Counted from the first letter of the stretch, positions 34,967 through 44,936 are shown. The stretch: DNA of 64,000 nt from Adhaeribacter aerolatus (GCF_007991635.1 NZ_BJYS01000001.1:310001-374000); one strand, 5' to 3'. The notes: a model not told the origin generated them from the letters alone. Numbers and translations are program-made.

Positions 34967-35857
34967 TTATTTTTTAGCTTTTCCTAAATTGTACAGGCTG
35001 CGGATATGGGCATCCGGTAAATTAATATTGTATACCCGTATTTCGTCTATCCGGCCAGTCATCGGGGCAAAGTTTGCGTCGGTATTTACACTTTTACCGG
35101 GTATGCTGTTATAATTGGCTCCAATAATTACTTCGCTGGGTTCGTATGCTTTAAACAAATTATTGCCTACACCCCGGTTCGGGAAACCGCCTACTTTTAC
35201 ACCATCGGCCCAAATATTAAAAACGCCGGAAGCCCCGTCGTACGTAACCACAATGTGCGTCCATTTATCGGCTCCTATTTTAGGCGATAAATTATTATTC
35301 AGGTTATCCTGCGTGCCGCCGCCCACGGTATTAAAAGTAGGTTGGATGCGCAAAATATCGGTATTAGAAGCTGGGTTGGCATTGGTATTTAAAGCCAGGT
35401 TTATATTGCCGTTGAACATACCAGGCCGGGCCAACTGAAAAGTCATGGTTCTTTTGGAGCCATTATTCAGAATTTGTACCCAGTGGCTTATGGTAAAACT
35501 TTTTAACTTATCAGTTTTAAAGTTTTCGAACTGTTTGGCATAGTACAACCAGCCTCCATTTAAATTCAGGGCCTTACCTCTTACGCCGCCTTCCACAAAC
35601 GAATCATTAGCCGTAGAAGTAGGCGCTGTATTGCTGATAGTCTCATTCTTGTTGTCGTCGAAAGACCAGTAAGCAATCAGGTTATTCGGGTAAATTTCTT
35701 CTGAACTGGTGTAGCCATCAATTTTACCTTCGTAATCCGCCGGACTGACGTCAGCCAGGTTGTTAGGATTGCCATCGTATTCGCAGGACGACAGGATAGT
35801 TGCCGCCAGGGCTATACCCAGGCAGCAATTTTTTATATATAAATGGGAGAATTTCAT
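34967..35857 (-). CDS. LamG/concanavalin-like surface glycan-binding lipoprotein
   Basis: A 296-residue lipoprotein with lipobox LSSC (acyl-Cys about 25). A short N-terminal linker (residues about 25-60) leads into a LamG-3 jelly-roll: LIAYWSFDDNKNETI, GGVRGKALNLNGGWLYY, KSFTISHWVQI, DKWTHIVVTYDGASGVFNIWADG, FAPMTGRIDEIRVYN and the final IRSLYNLGK. It occupies the slot right after susD, where SusE/SusF-like surface glycan-binding proteins are usually encoded. It probably helps hold the polysaccharide, and no catalytic residues are apparent. It is separated by 33 bp from susD and read in the same direction. Confidence 0.82.
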   Translation of the reverse strand: MKFSHLYIKNCCLGIALAATILSSCEYDGNPNNLADVSPADYEGKIDGYTSSEEIYPNNLIAYWSFDDNKNETISNTAPTSTANDSFVEGGVRGKALNLNGGWLYYAKQFENFKTDKLKSFTISHWVQILNNGSKRTMTFQLARPGMFNGNINLALNTNANPASNTDILRIQPTFNTVGGGTQDNLNNNLSPKIGADKWTHIVVTYDGASGVFNIWADGVKVGGFPNRGVGNNLFKAYEPSEVIIGANYNSIPGKSVNTDANFAPMTGRIDEIRVYNINLPDAHIRSLYNLGKAKK

Positions 35858-35890
35858 TTTCTTCTATCTTCTATTAATTAAAATATGAGA

Positions 35891-37438
35891 TTAATACCCT
35901 GGATTTTGCTTCAGCACGCCTTTACTCAAATCAATTTGCGTTTGCGGAATAGGTAATAAAATATCCCGGTTCTCATTAAAATTGGTTTTACCGGCGGCCC
36001 GCAATACCGGACCGGCAATACCCCAGCGAACCAAATCGAAAAAGCGGTCGTGCTCCATGGCCAGTTCAACGCGGCGTTCATGGCGGATAGCCTCGCGTAA
36101 TTCAGCTTGGTTGGTAGTAGTAATCGGTGGCAGAATGGAGCTGTTGCCGGCTCTGGCTCTGGCCCGCACCATTTCTAATTTTGCCAGGGCTTCGGCGGTA
36201 TTTCCCAGTTCGTTGGCGGCTTCGGCATACATCAGCAACACATCGGCGTAACGCAGCACCCTTACATTAAACCAATGCCCAAACCGGTTATTCACCGCAG
36301 CCCTGCGAGCCGGATTGGTATAAACTTTATGGTTGTAGCGCGGGTTAGGTAAGCCCAGCGGAGTTTTTTCTCCGTAAATGGTTAATCCTTCGGTGGGACT
36401 GGTCGTTTTACTCGTATACAAAATGGTTCTGGTTCGGCGCGGGTCGCCGGGCTCGTAGGCAGCTTCCAGGTTTTCGCTGGGGGTGTTCCAGCCCCAGCCC
36501 AAATCCCAGGTACCAGTTCCTCTTACGCCTTGAACCTGGGCGTATTGCACGCCATTGGCATCCGGAAAAGCGGGACTGCTGGTTGCCTGTACTTCAAACA
36601 CCGATTCGCTGCTGTTCTCGCCTTCTTCTCTGAATAACCGGTCGTAAGAAGGATTTAAACTATACTGACCAGAAGTAATAACGGCATTAGCCGCCGCTAG
36701 GGCTGGCGCCCATTTCCGCTGAGTTAAATAAACTTTGGCCAGTAAGCCATTAGCAGCTCCCGAAGTAGCCCGGCCCACAAAGGCAGGCGACCAACTCATG
36801 GGTAAACTGGCAGCGGCAAACTTTAAATCACTTTCGATTAAGGCATAAACCTGTTCGGGCGAGCTTTGCGGCACATTGGCTTGCGCTGCCGGATCGGCAA
36901 ATACCTGATCGATGAGCGGCACCTGGCCAAATACCCGCACCAGCATGAAATAAGCATAGGCCCGGATAAATTTTGCTTCAGCTTCGGACTGTACTTTTAT
37001 TTCAGGAGTAGCCACAATGGCTTCATTATTGGCCACCTGGTCTAAAACAATATTTGCTTTATTCACCAAATTAAAATAGCCTGTCCACATGGCATTGGCA
37101 AAGCCATTGTTTACTGCCACCGGAAAGTTATCCATATCAATGGCATTGGCCCCACCATCGGCCGGGGTACTACCCTTGTCAGCATCGTCGCTGCGAATGC
37201 TGGTAATGGCAATAAACGATTGACTGTGCACATTAAAATCGCGCAGGCTGGAGTAGGCGCCAAAAATATACTGGTCGTAAGGCCCGGAACCACCCGGATA
37301 CGGATAATTGTCCTGGGTATACTGGCCTTGCGGGGCGCGGTCTAAAAAATCCTTGTCGCACGACACCAACGTAGAAACAACCGCCAGCAATAATAGGACG
37401 ATGCTGTTAGGCCGTGGAACTTTATTAAATAATTTCAT
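35891..37438 (-). CDS. SusD/RagB-family glycan-binding lipoprotein
   Basis: A 515-residue lipid-anchored surface protein. The lipobox is LVSC (acyl-Cys about 27), followed by the typical CDKDFLDRAPQGQYT. TPR-like helices include EAEAKFIRAYAYFMLVRVFGQVPL. The C-terminal half has VLRYADVLLMYAEAANELGNTAEAL and IRHERRVELAMEHDRFFDLVRWG, and the end is LKQNPGY. It caps the SusC transporter encoded 20 bp upstream. With the downstream LamG and GH144 genes it would bind beta-1,2-glucan fragments (inference from context). Confidence 0.94.
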   Translation of the reverse strand: MKLFNKVPRPNSIVLLLLAVVSTLVSCDKDFLDRAPQGQYTQDNYPYPGGSGPYDQYIFGAYSSLRDFNVHSQSFIAITSIRSDDADKGSTPADGGANAIDMDNFPVAVNNGFANAMWTGYFNLVNKANIVLDQVANNEAIVATPEIKVQSEAEAKFIRAYAYFMLVRVFGQVPLIDQVFADPAAQANVPQSSPEQVYALIESDLKFAAASLPMSWSPAFVGRATSGAANGLLAKVYLTQRKWAPALAAANAVITSGQYSLNPSYDRLFREEGENSSESVFEVQATSSPAFPDANGVQYAQVQGVRGTGTWDLGWGWNTPSENLEAAYEPGDPRRTRTILYTSKTTSPTEGLTIYGEKTPLGLPNPRYNHKVYTNPARRAAVNNRFGHWFNVRVLRYADVLLMYAEAANELGNTAEALAKLEMVRARARAGNSSILPPITTTNQAELREAIRHERRVELAMEHDRFFDLVRWGIAGPVLRAAGKTNFNENRDILLPIPQTQIDLSKGVLKQNPGY

Positions 37439-37458
37439 ATATAATTATCTAAGAAATT

Positions 37459-40400
37459 TTAAAATGATGCATTAATACCAAAAGAATAGATGGCTGGTAC
37501 CGGGAAGGTTCCGTTATCGGCACCGCTGGCAATAGGGTCGGCCAAAGAAGCCTCCGGCGTATAACCCGAAGTGCGGCTGAAAGTAGCTATATTTTGGCCG
37601 CTGATAGACAAACGCAGTTGCTTTATGCCTACTTTATTCATGCGCTCAGACTGGAATGTATAGCCTAATTGCACAGTACGGAAGCGGAAATAATCGCCGG
37701 GTTCCAGGAAATAACTGCTGAACAGGTAATTATTCGCGCGGGTATTATCCAGAATAGGCTCAATGTTGCTGGTACCGGGTCCGCTCCAGGCATTTAGGCG
37801 GTTGGTTTCGTAATTCAGGGTAGCAAAAGTAGCCGTGCGACGTTGGGTATAGACCTTATTACCGGCTACGCCCTGTATTTCCACGAGCGCATCAAAGCCT
37901 TTGTAGCCCGCCGAAAAAGTACTGCCAAAGTTCCAATTCGGAAAAGGTGTGCCTAAGTAACCGCGGTCAGCAGGAGTTATTACGCCATCACCGTTTTTAT
38001 CAGCGTAAGCAATATCGCCGGGCAGCGAATTAGTAAAACTGGGTTGTTTGTCTAAATCGGCGGTAGACTGGTAAATACCCACCTGCTCGTAGCCATAGAA
38101 AAACCCGATAGACTGGCCGGTTCTGGTAACGTTAACCCCGCCATTACCTAATATTTCGAATTCCAGGTTAGGCCCGATAGATTCTACTTTATTTTTGTTG
38201 TAGCTAAAATTAGGCGAGATGCTGTAGGTAAAATCATCACCTATCTGGTCATTCCAGCCCATCGACACCTCAATACCCCGGTTACTGATATTACCCAGGT
38301 TGGTGCGATAGGTATAATTACCGGCGGTACCCGGCAAGGTTAAAGAAGTTAGGATATCTTTAGTGGTCCGGTCGTAGAGGGTAACTTCGGCATTAAACCG
38401 GTTGTCCAGGGCGCGCAAATCTAAACCCACATCAATCCCGCGGACTACTTCCCAATGCAGATTAGGGTCGGGTACATAAGCCGGCGAAACCGAAGTATTT
38501 ACATTTTCGCCGAACACCGCTCTATCTGAAGTAACTAAACCAGGTAAATAAAGGTTTGCCGGCAAACCTAAACCACTACCTACGGTACCCCAGGCAGCAC
38601 GTAGTTTTAAGAAGTCAAAAGGATTTATGTCTTGGAAGAAGCCTTCGTCGCTTACCACCCAGCCTAAACCAACGCTACCAAAATTACCCCACCGGTTGCT
38701 CGGCGAAAACTTAGAACTGCCATCGCGGCGGAAAGTAGCATTTACTAAATATTTACCAGCAAAAGAATAATTTATTCTACCTAAAAAAGACATGTAAGAT
38801 TCTTCGCCGCCGCTGCCGCTGTTATTCAACGGCATCGATGCATCTGCTACATTCAGGTACCAGAAGTTACGATCACGCGGAATATTCAAAGTAGTATCGC
38901 GCCGCATGCCCGAAAGAAAGGTACTGCCGTTAAATAAGGTGGTAAACCCTACCAGGGCCGTTACGTTGTGCTTTTCGTTAAAGGTTTTGTTGTACGTTAA
39001 GGTATGGTCCTGCTGAAATTTCCGGAACTGTTGCTGCGTTTGGGAAACGCTGGTCCGGACAAGTGCATCGTAGGTGGTATCGGTAGCCGCCGTACCTTCG
39101 CCCAGGTTTATAAAACGGTTAGCCAGGGGGCTGTAACTCCGCAAGTTATTAAAGCCCAAATCGGTATATACCGAAGAACGAACCGTGAAATCTTTTAAAA
39201 ATTTAACTTCGGCAAACAAACTGCCAACTACCCGGTAGCCCTGATCAACCGCATTGCCGGTATTCCGGTTTAAGCTGGCAATAGGGTTCCCTACCTGCGC
39301 CCGCTGGAAAGAAGGCATGCTGTAATACAAGTTTTCGCTGGCCTGTACCGGCACAATAGGTGCCGCCCACAAAGCATTGTTCAGGCCTACACCTGGGGCC
39401 TGCTGCCGCCAGTGAAAGCCGGTAAGATCGCCGCCTATTTTAATATTTTGATTAATTCGGATCTCCTCATTAATCCGGGCGACAAACTTTTTGTAGTTAT
39501 TGTATTTTACTACCCCTTCCTGCTCATTATACCCTAAGTTTATCAGGGTAGAGCTTTTTTCGCCGCTGTTTGAAATACTCAAACTGTTGTTGGTAATCAG
39601 GGCATCCTGAAAAATTAAATCTTGCCAGTTGGTGTTACCGGTATAACTGGTATAATCAAAAGGTGCGGCTCCCAGGTTGGTTAACTGGGCATCATATAGC
39701 CTTCTAAACCCGCCGGCATCTACCACATCAATTTTTCTGTTAACCCGTTGCACGCCAACGGAACTCTGGAAATTAATCCGGGTTTCGCCTTTGGCGGCGC
39801 GTCTGGTAGTTACAATAATAACGCCATTCCCCCCCTGCAAGCCAAAGATTGCAATAGAGGAAGGGTCGCGGAGAACTTCCATACTTTCAATATCCGCCGG
39901 GTTCAGGTAATCGATGTTGGTCTGAAAAACACCATCTACCACGTAAAGCGGGTTGGTGTTGCTGGTACTGTTTACCCCTCGGATACGTACAGTTGGGCTG
40001 GCACCGGCCTGTCCGCTGTTGACAACCGTTAAACCAGCCACTTTACCTTGTAAAGAAGATAAAGGGTTTACATTAGGCTGCTTGGCAATCGACTCTCCTT
40101 CTACCGAAGTAATAGAACCGGTAAGGTCTCTTTTACGCTGCACACCATAACCTACTACCACCACCTCTTCCAAGGCTTTTGCATCGGTAGCCAAACCTAC
40201 ATTTATAGTAGTACGATTATTAATAGCTATTTCCTGGTCTACAAAACCCAGGAAAGAAAATACGAGGGTTCCAGTAGCCGGTGCCGATACGGTATAGGTT
40301 CCTGAAACATCAGCAACACCACCAGAAGTGGTGCCTTTAACTTGTACAGTTGCACCGGGCAGTGGGTCGCCGGTGGCAGCATCTGTAACTTTGCCTGTTA

Positions 40401-40476
40401 TGGTAATATTTTCCTGCGCAAAAAGCAGGTTTACCGTAAACAAACAAAACAACAACATTAGGGTTCTTTTCATCAT
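37459..40476 (-). CDS. SusC/RagA-family TonB-linked outer-membrane transporter
   Basis: A 1005-residue transporter. Signal peptide MMKRTLMLLFCLFTVNLLFAQ is followed directly by the carboxypeptidase-regulatory-like domain (ITITGKVTDAATGDPLPGATVQVKG, about 24-105). The family signature LEEVVVVGYGVQRKRDLTGSI comes next, then the plug (NPLYVVDGVFQTNIDYLNPADI, FGLQGGNGVIIVTT) and a barrel ending INASF. There is no STN domain. It imports oligosaccharides released by the surface glucanase with its SusD partner. The 253-bp gap upstream holds the promoter and separates it from the regulator gene read in the same direction. Two adjacent ATGs (40476 and 40473) make the exact start uncertain by one residue. 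Confidence 0.94.
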   Translation of the reverse strand: MMKRTLMLLFCLFTVNLLFAQENITITGKVTDAATGDPLPGATVQVKGTTSGGVADVSGTYTVSAPATGTLVFSFLGFVDQEIAINNRTTINVGLATDAKALEEVVVVGYGVQRKRDLTGSITSVEGESIAKQPNVNPLSSLQGKVAGLTVVNSGQAGASPTVRIRGVNSTSNTNPLYVVDGVFQTNIDYLNPADIESMEVLRDPSSIAIFGLQGGNGVIIVTTRRAAKGETRINFQSSVGVQRVNRKIDVVDAGGFRRLYDAQLTNLGAAPFDYTSYTGNTNWQDLIFQDALITNNSLSISNSGEKSSTLINLGYNEQEGVVKYNNYKKFVARINEEIRINQNIKIGGDLTGFHWRQQAPGVGLNNALWAAPIVPVQASENLYYSMPSFQRAQVGNPIASLNRNTGNAVDQGYRVVGSLFAEVKFLKDFTVRSSVYTDLGFNNLRSYSPLANRFINLGEGTAATDTTYDALVRTSVSQTQQQFRKFQQDHTLTYNKTFNEKHNVTALVGFTTLFNGSTFLSGMRRDTTLNIPRDRNFWYLNVADASMPLNNSGSGGEESYMSFLGRINYSFAGKYLVNATFRRDGSSKFSPSNRWGNFGSVGLGWVVSDEGFFQDINPFDFLKLRAAWGTVGSGLGLPANLYLPGLVTSDRAVFGENVNTSVSPAYVPDPNLHWEVVRGIDVGLDLRALDNRFNAEVTLYDRTTKDILTSLTLPGTAGNYTYRTNLGNISNRGIEVSMGWNDQIGDDFTYSISPNFSYNKNKVESIGPNLEFEILGNGGVNVTRTGQSIGFFYGYEQVGIYQSTADLDKQPSFTNSLPGDIAYADKNGDGVITPADRGYLGTPFPNWNFGSTFSAGYKGFDALVEIQGVAGNKVYTQRRTATFATLNYETNRLNAWSGPGTSNIEPILDNTRANNYLFSSYFLEPGDYFRFRTVQLGYTFQSERMNKVGIKQLRLSISGQNIATFSRTSGYTPEASLADPIASGADNGTFPVPAIYSFGINASF

Positions 40477-40729
40477 AAGATTATCGGGTGGTTAACAAAT
40501 AATGACCAAATATTTATTATTATACCCCCAAATCCCAAAAAGGGTCCACTACATCACTACATCAAAATTTCTTTAGCTGCACTTTTTATTTTTTCTTTAA
40601 ACTTTTGCTTTAAACGTTAAATATTTTTTAAATACTTGAGCCTATAATTAGGCATTTTGCACCCGTCGAAGCCATTTGAGAAAGTAATTCTACGGCTATG
40701 AGAGGTAATGATGTAGTACTCAAAACCGC

Positions 40730-43639
40730 TTAAAGCTCCAGTAAAAACTCTACTAAGTTCTTCTCGTGGTCTAAATTCAGTTTCTTACGCAGCCGGTAGC
40801 GCCGAATTTCTACGCCCCGTACGGTAATATTAAGTAAGGAAGCGATCTCTTTACTACTCATATTCATGCGCAGGTAAGCACAAAGTTTCAGGTCGTTGGG
40901 GGTTAGTTCGGGGTGCCCCAAGCGTAGCTTCTTAAAATAATTTTCGTGGGCTTCGTTAAAACTGTTTTCGAGTAAATTCCAATCCCGCTCATCATTTTTA
41001 CCTTCGTCGATTACGCGCTGAATTTTACGGAGCTGATCGGCGGCAATCTTTTTGCCGGTTGTATCATTTAATTGAATTATCTCTTCCTGAATATTTTGCA
41101 GCAATTCGTTTTTGTAAACAATATTTAAAGCCGAGTTGGCTAATTCGCGGCTCTTACTGGCTAAGTCGGCCTGCAACTGTTCATTTTTCAACTTTACAAT
41201 TCTTTGTTCATTCAGTATAGCCTCCTGGCGCAGCACTTCTTCTTTTTCTTTTTCCAGTTTCTGCTGAATGCGCTGCTGGTCACGTCGCAGTTTTTGCATA
41301 TACCAATATTTAATTAAGCAGTAAAAAATTACCAGCAGAATAAAGTAGCCCACCCAAGCCCAGGCGGTAGCATACCAGGGTGGCGTAACTACAAAAGTAA
41401 AAACAGTTATGGCTGATTCTGTTTTACCGTTCAGTTGAGCTTTTACCAGAAACCGGTAATTTCCGTAGTCTAAATTGGTAAAATCTTTACTGGTTTCGGT
41501 ACTCCACTCCGACCATTGCCCGGAATGCCCCTCCAGAAAATAACTGTATTTTACTTTAGCCTGATTGTAGTAAGGCAAGGCATAAGAGATGCGCAGATTA
41601 TTATGAACAAAGGGAATCTGAACCCGGTTTTTATTATTCTCGGTGATAAGGACTGTCTTGTTTGTTATATTTTCAACCTTCCGAATCAGGACGGTTGGTA
41701 AGGCCTGTTTCGGTTTGGTAATGGTCTTTGCATTATAAAAAACAAAGCCATCGTCTACGCTTATTAAATAAATATCCTTATTTATCCGGCTGATGTTTTC
41801 ATAAAACTGCACCATGCGCCCATTTAAAATATCGAAAGGATTGGTTTTAATATTTAGTTTTCCGGGCTGGGATAAATCTGCCAGTGCCACTTTGCCGTGG
41901 TTAATAAACCAATATTTTGTATCATCGGCTTTTATTATCTTGTTTGATGATGCAAAATCACCTAATTTCTGATTTAATTGCGTGTAAGGGTAAAACTGGT
42001 CGTTTAGGGCATCGTGCACGTAAAACCCAGCTGCCGAAGAAAACAGCAGTTGCCCATTGAGTTTAAAAATATTGAGATTAAAATTTCCGGGCAGCCCTTG
42101 TTGCTGACTATATAGGGTAGTACTTTTCAGTTTTTTTAAGTCTTCGGTGAGGGTAAGCCGGTACAAACCCTGGTAAGCATGGCTCACCCAAATATTCCCT
42201 TTTTCGTCCTGCTCTACGTACAGCGAAGGCTCGTTAAACTCCGGTATTTTGTGGCTGAATACCCAGTTACCCGCAGGGTCTTTTTTATAAATGACCAACC
42301 CGGTGTAAGTGCCTTGTATTAACAGATTTGGGTTCGCATATAATTTATTAATACCCCAGCCCCCTTTCACATCCGAAATGCGGCTCATTTTATTACCCGT
42401 AACCAGGAAAGTACCTTCGTTGTGGCCGCAAAGCAGTTGCCCATCCTGCACCGATAAATGCCACACCTGCCCCTGCGAACCCGGTACCAGGCTAAAATCG
42501 AAAGCATGGAAAGAATGATTATGATTGCTAGGCCACTCGCTGTAAAACAAACCCTGATTGGTGCCCAGGTAAATTTTGTTTTCGTGCACCAAACTGGCGT
42601 AAACAGTACCAAACTTACCGGTTTGGTCGAAATAAAAATATAACGGCGAATTTACTTCTATCCGGTCAATACCATTATCCAGGGCGGCCCACAAGTTTTG
42701 TTCGTTATCGGTGTATAAGCTCAGCACCGTATTATTCTGGAGGCCGCTCGATTTATTCAGGCGCTGCACCAGGCGACCTGCTTCATCCAATATAACCACC
42801 CCGTTCAGGATAGTACCAAAGGCAAAATATTTACCCAGCACCAGGGCGCCGTTGTTTAGCTGGTAGGTTTTCAGAAAACCATCGGCCTGGTTCTGCCAAG
42901 GTGTAATGTTTTTACCATCGAAGAGAAAAAGCCCGTTCTTGGCCGTACCAATCAGGAACTTACCGTGGGGGAAAGGCAAAACCGAAAGTACGCCGGAATT
43001 ACCCAGCAGGGTACTGGCAGAAATAAAATGGAGCGAATCACCTTTTAACTCATAAAGTCCTTTTGAAATAACTTCTACAAAAAAGCGGTTGCCGGCTTTA
43101 AATAAAAACAGGAACGGCTGACCCGACGTAGAGGCACCGGCCCTTAAAACTTTAATTTTGCCTTTTTCATAAATAAAAATGGAGCCAAACGACTGAAACA
43201 GCACCCGCTCGCCGTCCACATATATTTTCCAGATTTCGTCGGTTGGCCGTAAGTGCCGGGGCAGCAGTTTTACAAGGGAGTAGTAAGTAAATTTACCGGC
43301 CTGGTTATAAGCCCAGTAACCAAATTCACTAAAACCGCCGGTGTAAATACGCCCATTGTTATCAGTAGCCACGGCTCTTACAATCTGCTGATTAGGCAAC
43401 TGGTAGAGGTTCCAGTATTTGCCATCAAAAGCCAGCAACCCATCGGAATTACCGAAATACATGATGCCGTTTTTATCTTTTACCGCCGCCCAGTTTTTAT
43501 TACCGGCCAGATAAGATTGTTTAGTGTAATTTTGCACATAGGGCACCCCAATGTTTTGCATATCAGCCGCCAGTAAAGCCGTCAGGGGTAGTTGGGTAAG
43601 AGCAAAAAGGAGAAAAAGGAATTTAATTATATTACTCAT
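40730..43639 (-). CDS. Membrane-spanning beta-propeller/Y_Y_Y sensor with LuxR-type HTH (SusR-like regulator)
   Basis: A 969-residue single-polypeptide sensor-regulator. A signal peptide (about 1-25) precedes two-component-regulator-type propeller repeats (DGKYWNLYQLPNQQIVRAVATDNNGRIYTGGFSEFGYW, then many similar blades to about 660). A Y_Y_Y domain follows (about 680-760: VKYSYFLEGHSGQWSEWS, LDYGNYRFLVKAQ). A single membrane helix (WAWVGYFILLVIFYCLIKYWY, about 772-792) leads into a long coiled coil (about 793-850) and a C-terminal LuxR/GerE-type HTH (ELTPNDLKLCAYLRMNMSSKEIASLLNITVRGVEIRRYRLRKKL). There is no histidine kinase or receiver, so it is not a hybrid two-component system. It would sense glycan in the periplasm and activate susCD downstream from the membrane. 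Confidence 0.85.
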   Translation of the reverse strand: MSNIIKFLFLLFALTQLPLTALLAADMQNIGVPYVQNYTKQSYLAGNKNWAAVKDKNGIMYFGNSDGLLAFDGKYWNLYQLPNQQIVRAVATDNNGRIYTGGFSEFGYWAYNQAGKFTYYSLVKLLPRHLRPTDEIWKIYVDGERVLFQSFGSIFIYEKGKIKVLRAGASTSGQPFLFLFKAGNRFFVEVISKGLYELKGDSLHFISASTLLGNSGVLSVLPFPHGKFLIGTAKNGLFLFDGKNITPWQNQADGFLKTYQLNNGALVLGKYFAFGTILNGVVILDEAGRLVQRLNKSSGLQNNTVLSLYTDNEQNLWAALDNGIDRIEVNSPLYFYFDQTGKFGTVYASLVHENKIYLGTNQGLFYSEWPSNHNHSFHAFDFSLVPGSQGQVWHLSVQDGQLLCGHNEGTFLVTGNKMSRISDVKGGWGINKLYANPNLLIQGTYTGLVIYKKDPAGNWVFSHKIPEFNEPSLYVEQDEKGNIWVSHAYQGLYRLTLTEDLKKLKSTTLYSQQQGLPGNFNLNIFKLNGQLLFSSAAGFYVHDALNDQFYPYTQLNQKLGDFASSNKIIKADDTKYWFINHGKVALADLSQPGKLNIKTNPFDILNGRMVQFYENISRINKDIYLISVDDGFVFYNAKTITKPKQALPTVLIRKVENITNKTVLITENNKNRVQIPFVHNNLRISYALPYYNQAKVKYSYFLEGHSGQWSEWSTETSKDFTNLDYGNYRFLVKAQLNGKTESAITVFTFVVTPPWYATAWAWVGYFILLVIFYCLIKYWYMQKLRRDQQRIQQKLEKEKEEVLRQEAILNEQRIVKLKNEQLQADLASKSRELANSALNIVYKNELLQNIQEEIIQLNDTTGKKIAADQLRKIQRVIDEGKNDERDWNLLENSFNEAHENYFKKLRLGHPELTPNDLKLCAYLRMNMSSKEIASLLNITVRGVEIRRYRLRKKLNLDHEKNLVEFLLEL

Positions 43640-43676
43640 TCTAAGCTAATCGTAGTATAAATTTGGCTGTCTCCAA

Positions 43677-43695
43677 CCTAAACTTATAAGTTAGG
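43677..43695. promoter_or_regulatory. Imperfect dyad upstream of the regulator gene
   Basis: CCTAA, one A, CTTATAAG, TTAGG lies about 40 bp upstream of the regulator start, in the 220-bp gap between divergent genes. It could be an operator; nothing shows which protein binds. Confidence 0.3.
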
Positions 43696-43859
43696 AGGCA
43701 GACAGCAAGCAGATAATAGGTTGGCTAACTTTATTTAACACAACAGGCGATTGCCGGTAAAAGGCACAGGAGGCTGGTTCCCGGATAACAAAAGTAATAG
43801 TAACCCGTTAATTTTTAAGTAGCCTTACTTAAACGAATTACCAATGTTTTAATTATATC

Positions 43860-44762
43860 ATGTCGCACGCGCCCCACGATCACGCCCACCACCATCTGCC
43901 AACTAACCTAACCAAGGCTTTTTTAATCGGCATTGGGCTTAATCTCATATTTGTAATTATTGAAGCCGGGGCAGGCTTGTGGTTAGAGTCGCTGGCACTA
44001 TTATCGGATGCGGGACATAACCTGAGCGATGTGATAAGCCTGGTGCTGGCGTTAGTAGCCATTAAAGTTTCGCAAAAAAAACCTAACGACCGTTTCACCT
44101 TCGGCTATAGCAAATCTACTACCCTGGTATCTTTATTTAATGCTATTTTGCTAATGGTAGCGGTAGGCGCTATTGGTTGGGAGGCTATTAACCGGTTTGG
44201 TCAGGTGCAACCACTTAATGGCAAATGGATTACCCTTGTATCGCTGGTAGGTATCTTAATAAATACCTTAACGGCTTTGCTTTTCTTGAAAGATAAAGAC
44301 CACGATTTAAATGTAAAAGGCGCTTATTTACACATGGCAGCCGATGCACTGGTATCGCTGGGGGTAGTTATCTCGGGTTTGGTTATCATGTATACCAATT
44401 GGTACTGGATAGATTCGGTTGTAAGTTTGCTCATTATCCTGGTTATTATTGCCGGCACCTGGGGGTTGCTTAAAGAATCGCTAAGGCTTTCGCTCGATGG
44501 TGTACCGCGGGGGGTAGATTTAGGCGCTATCCGGGAATACTTAATAAATATCGAAGGCGTACAGGAAGTACATGATCTGCACGTTTGGGCCCTGAGCACC
44601 ACCGACAATTCACTAACGGTACATTTGGTTTTAACTGAAGACCAGCAGGAAAACCTTTTACCCCGTATCCACGACGACCTTTTTCATAAATTTAACATTG
44701 CTCATGCCACCATTCAGCTAGAAGAGCCCGGCAATAAAGAACAATGTTTGCATACCCATTAA
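43860..44762 (+). CDS. Cation diffusion facilitator metal exporter (CzcD/ZitB type)
   Basis: A 300-residue inner-membrane divalent-metal/proton antiporter, probably for Zn(II), Co(II) or Cd(II). The His-rich N-terminus (HDHAHHH, residues 6-12) is a metal-binding tail. Six membrane helices occupy about 18-200. The metal site is formed by LLSDAGHNLSDV in helix 2 and HMAADALVSLGV in helix 5 (H..D pattern). The C-terminal domain (about 205-295) is the ferredoxin-like dimerisation domain, containing LHVWALSTTDNSLTVHL and ending in CLHTH. It stands alone, divergent from the SusR-like regulator, and no metal-responsive regulator is adjacent. Confidence 0.93.
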   Translation: MSHAPHDHAHHHLPTNLTKAFLIGIGLNLIFVIIEAGAGLWLESLALLSDAGHNLSDVISLVLALVAIKVSQKKPNDRFTFGYSKSTTLVSLFNAILLMVAVGAIGWEAINRFGQVQPLNGKWITLVSLVGILINTLTALLFLKDKDHDLNVKGAYLHMAADALVSLGVVISGLVIMYTNWYWIDSVVSLLIILVIIAGTWGLLKESLRLSLDGVPRGVDLGAIREYLINIEGVQEVHDLHVWALSTTDNSLTVHLVLTEDQQENLLPRIHDDLFHKFNIAHATIQLEEPGNKEQCLHTH

Positions 44763-44905
44763 GGGCACTAACTTTTACCAGTTCAGCAATAACATTAAAC
44801 AAAAAATATTAAAACTAGTAAGCTATCGTTAAATACATAAGCAATCAACCCTTAATTTAAATAATTTCTAAATTTACTTTAAACCCATTATGCCGGGCGG
44901 TATCT

Positions 44906-44936
44906 TTTGAATATCCCTGAATATTACCTAATTTTG
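44906..44936 (+). promoter_or_regulatory. nuo operon promoter
   Basis: TTTG (44906-44909), 19 nt, TAATTTTG (44929-44936): an exact match in sequence and spacing to the Bacteroidota primary sigma-factor consensus. RNA would start near 44943, about 25 nt before the nuoA ATG. Confidence 0.8.
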
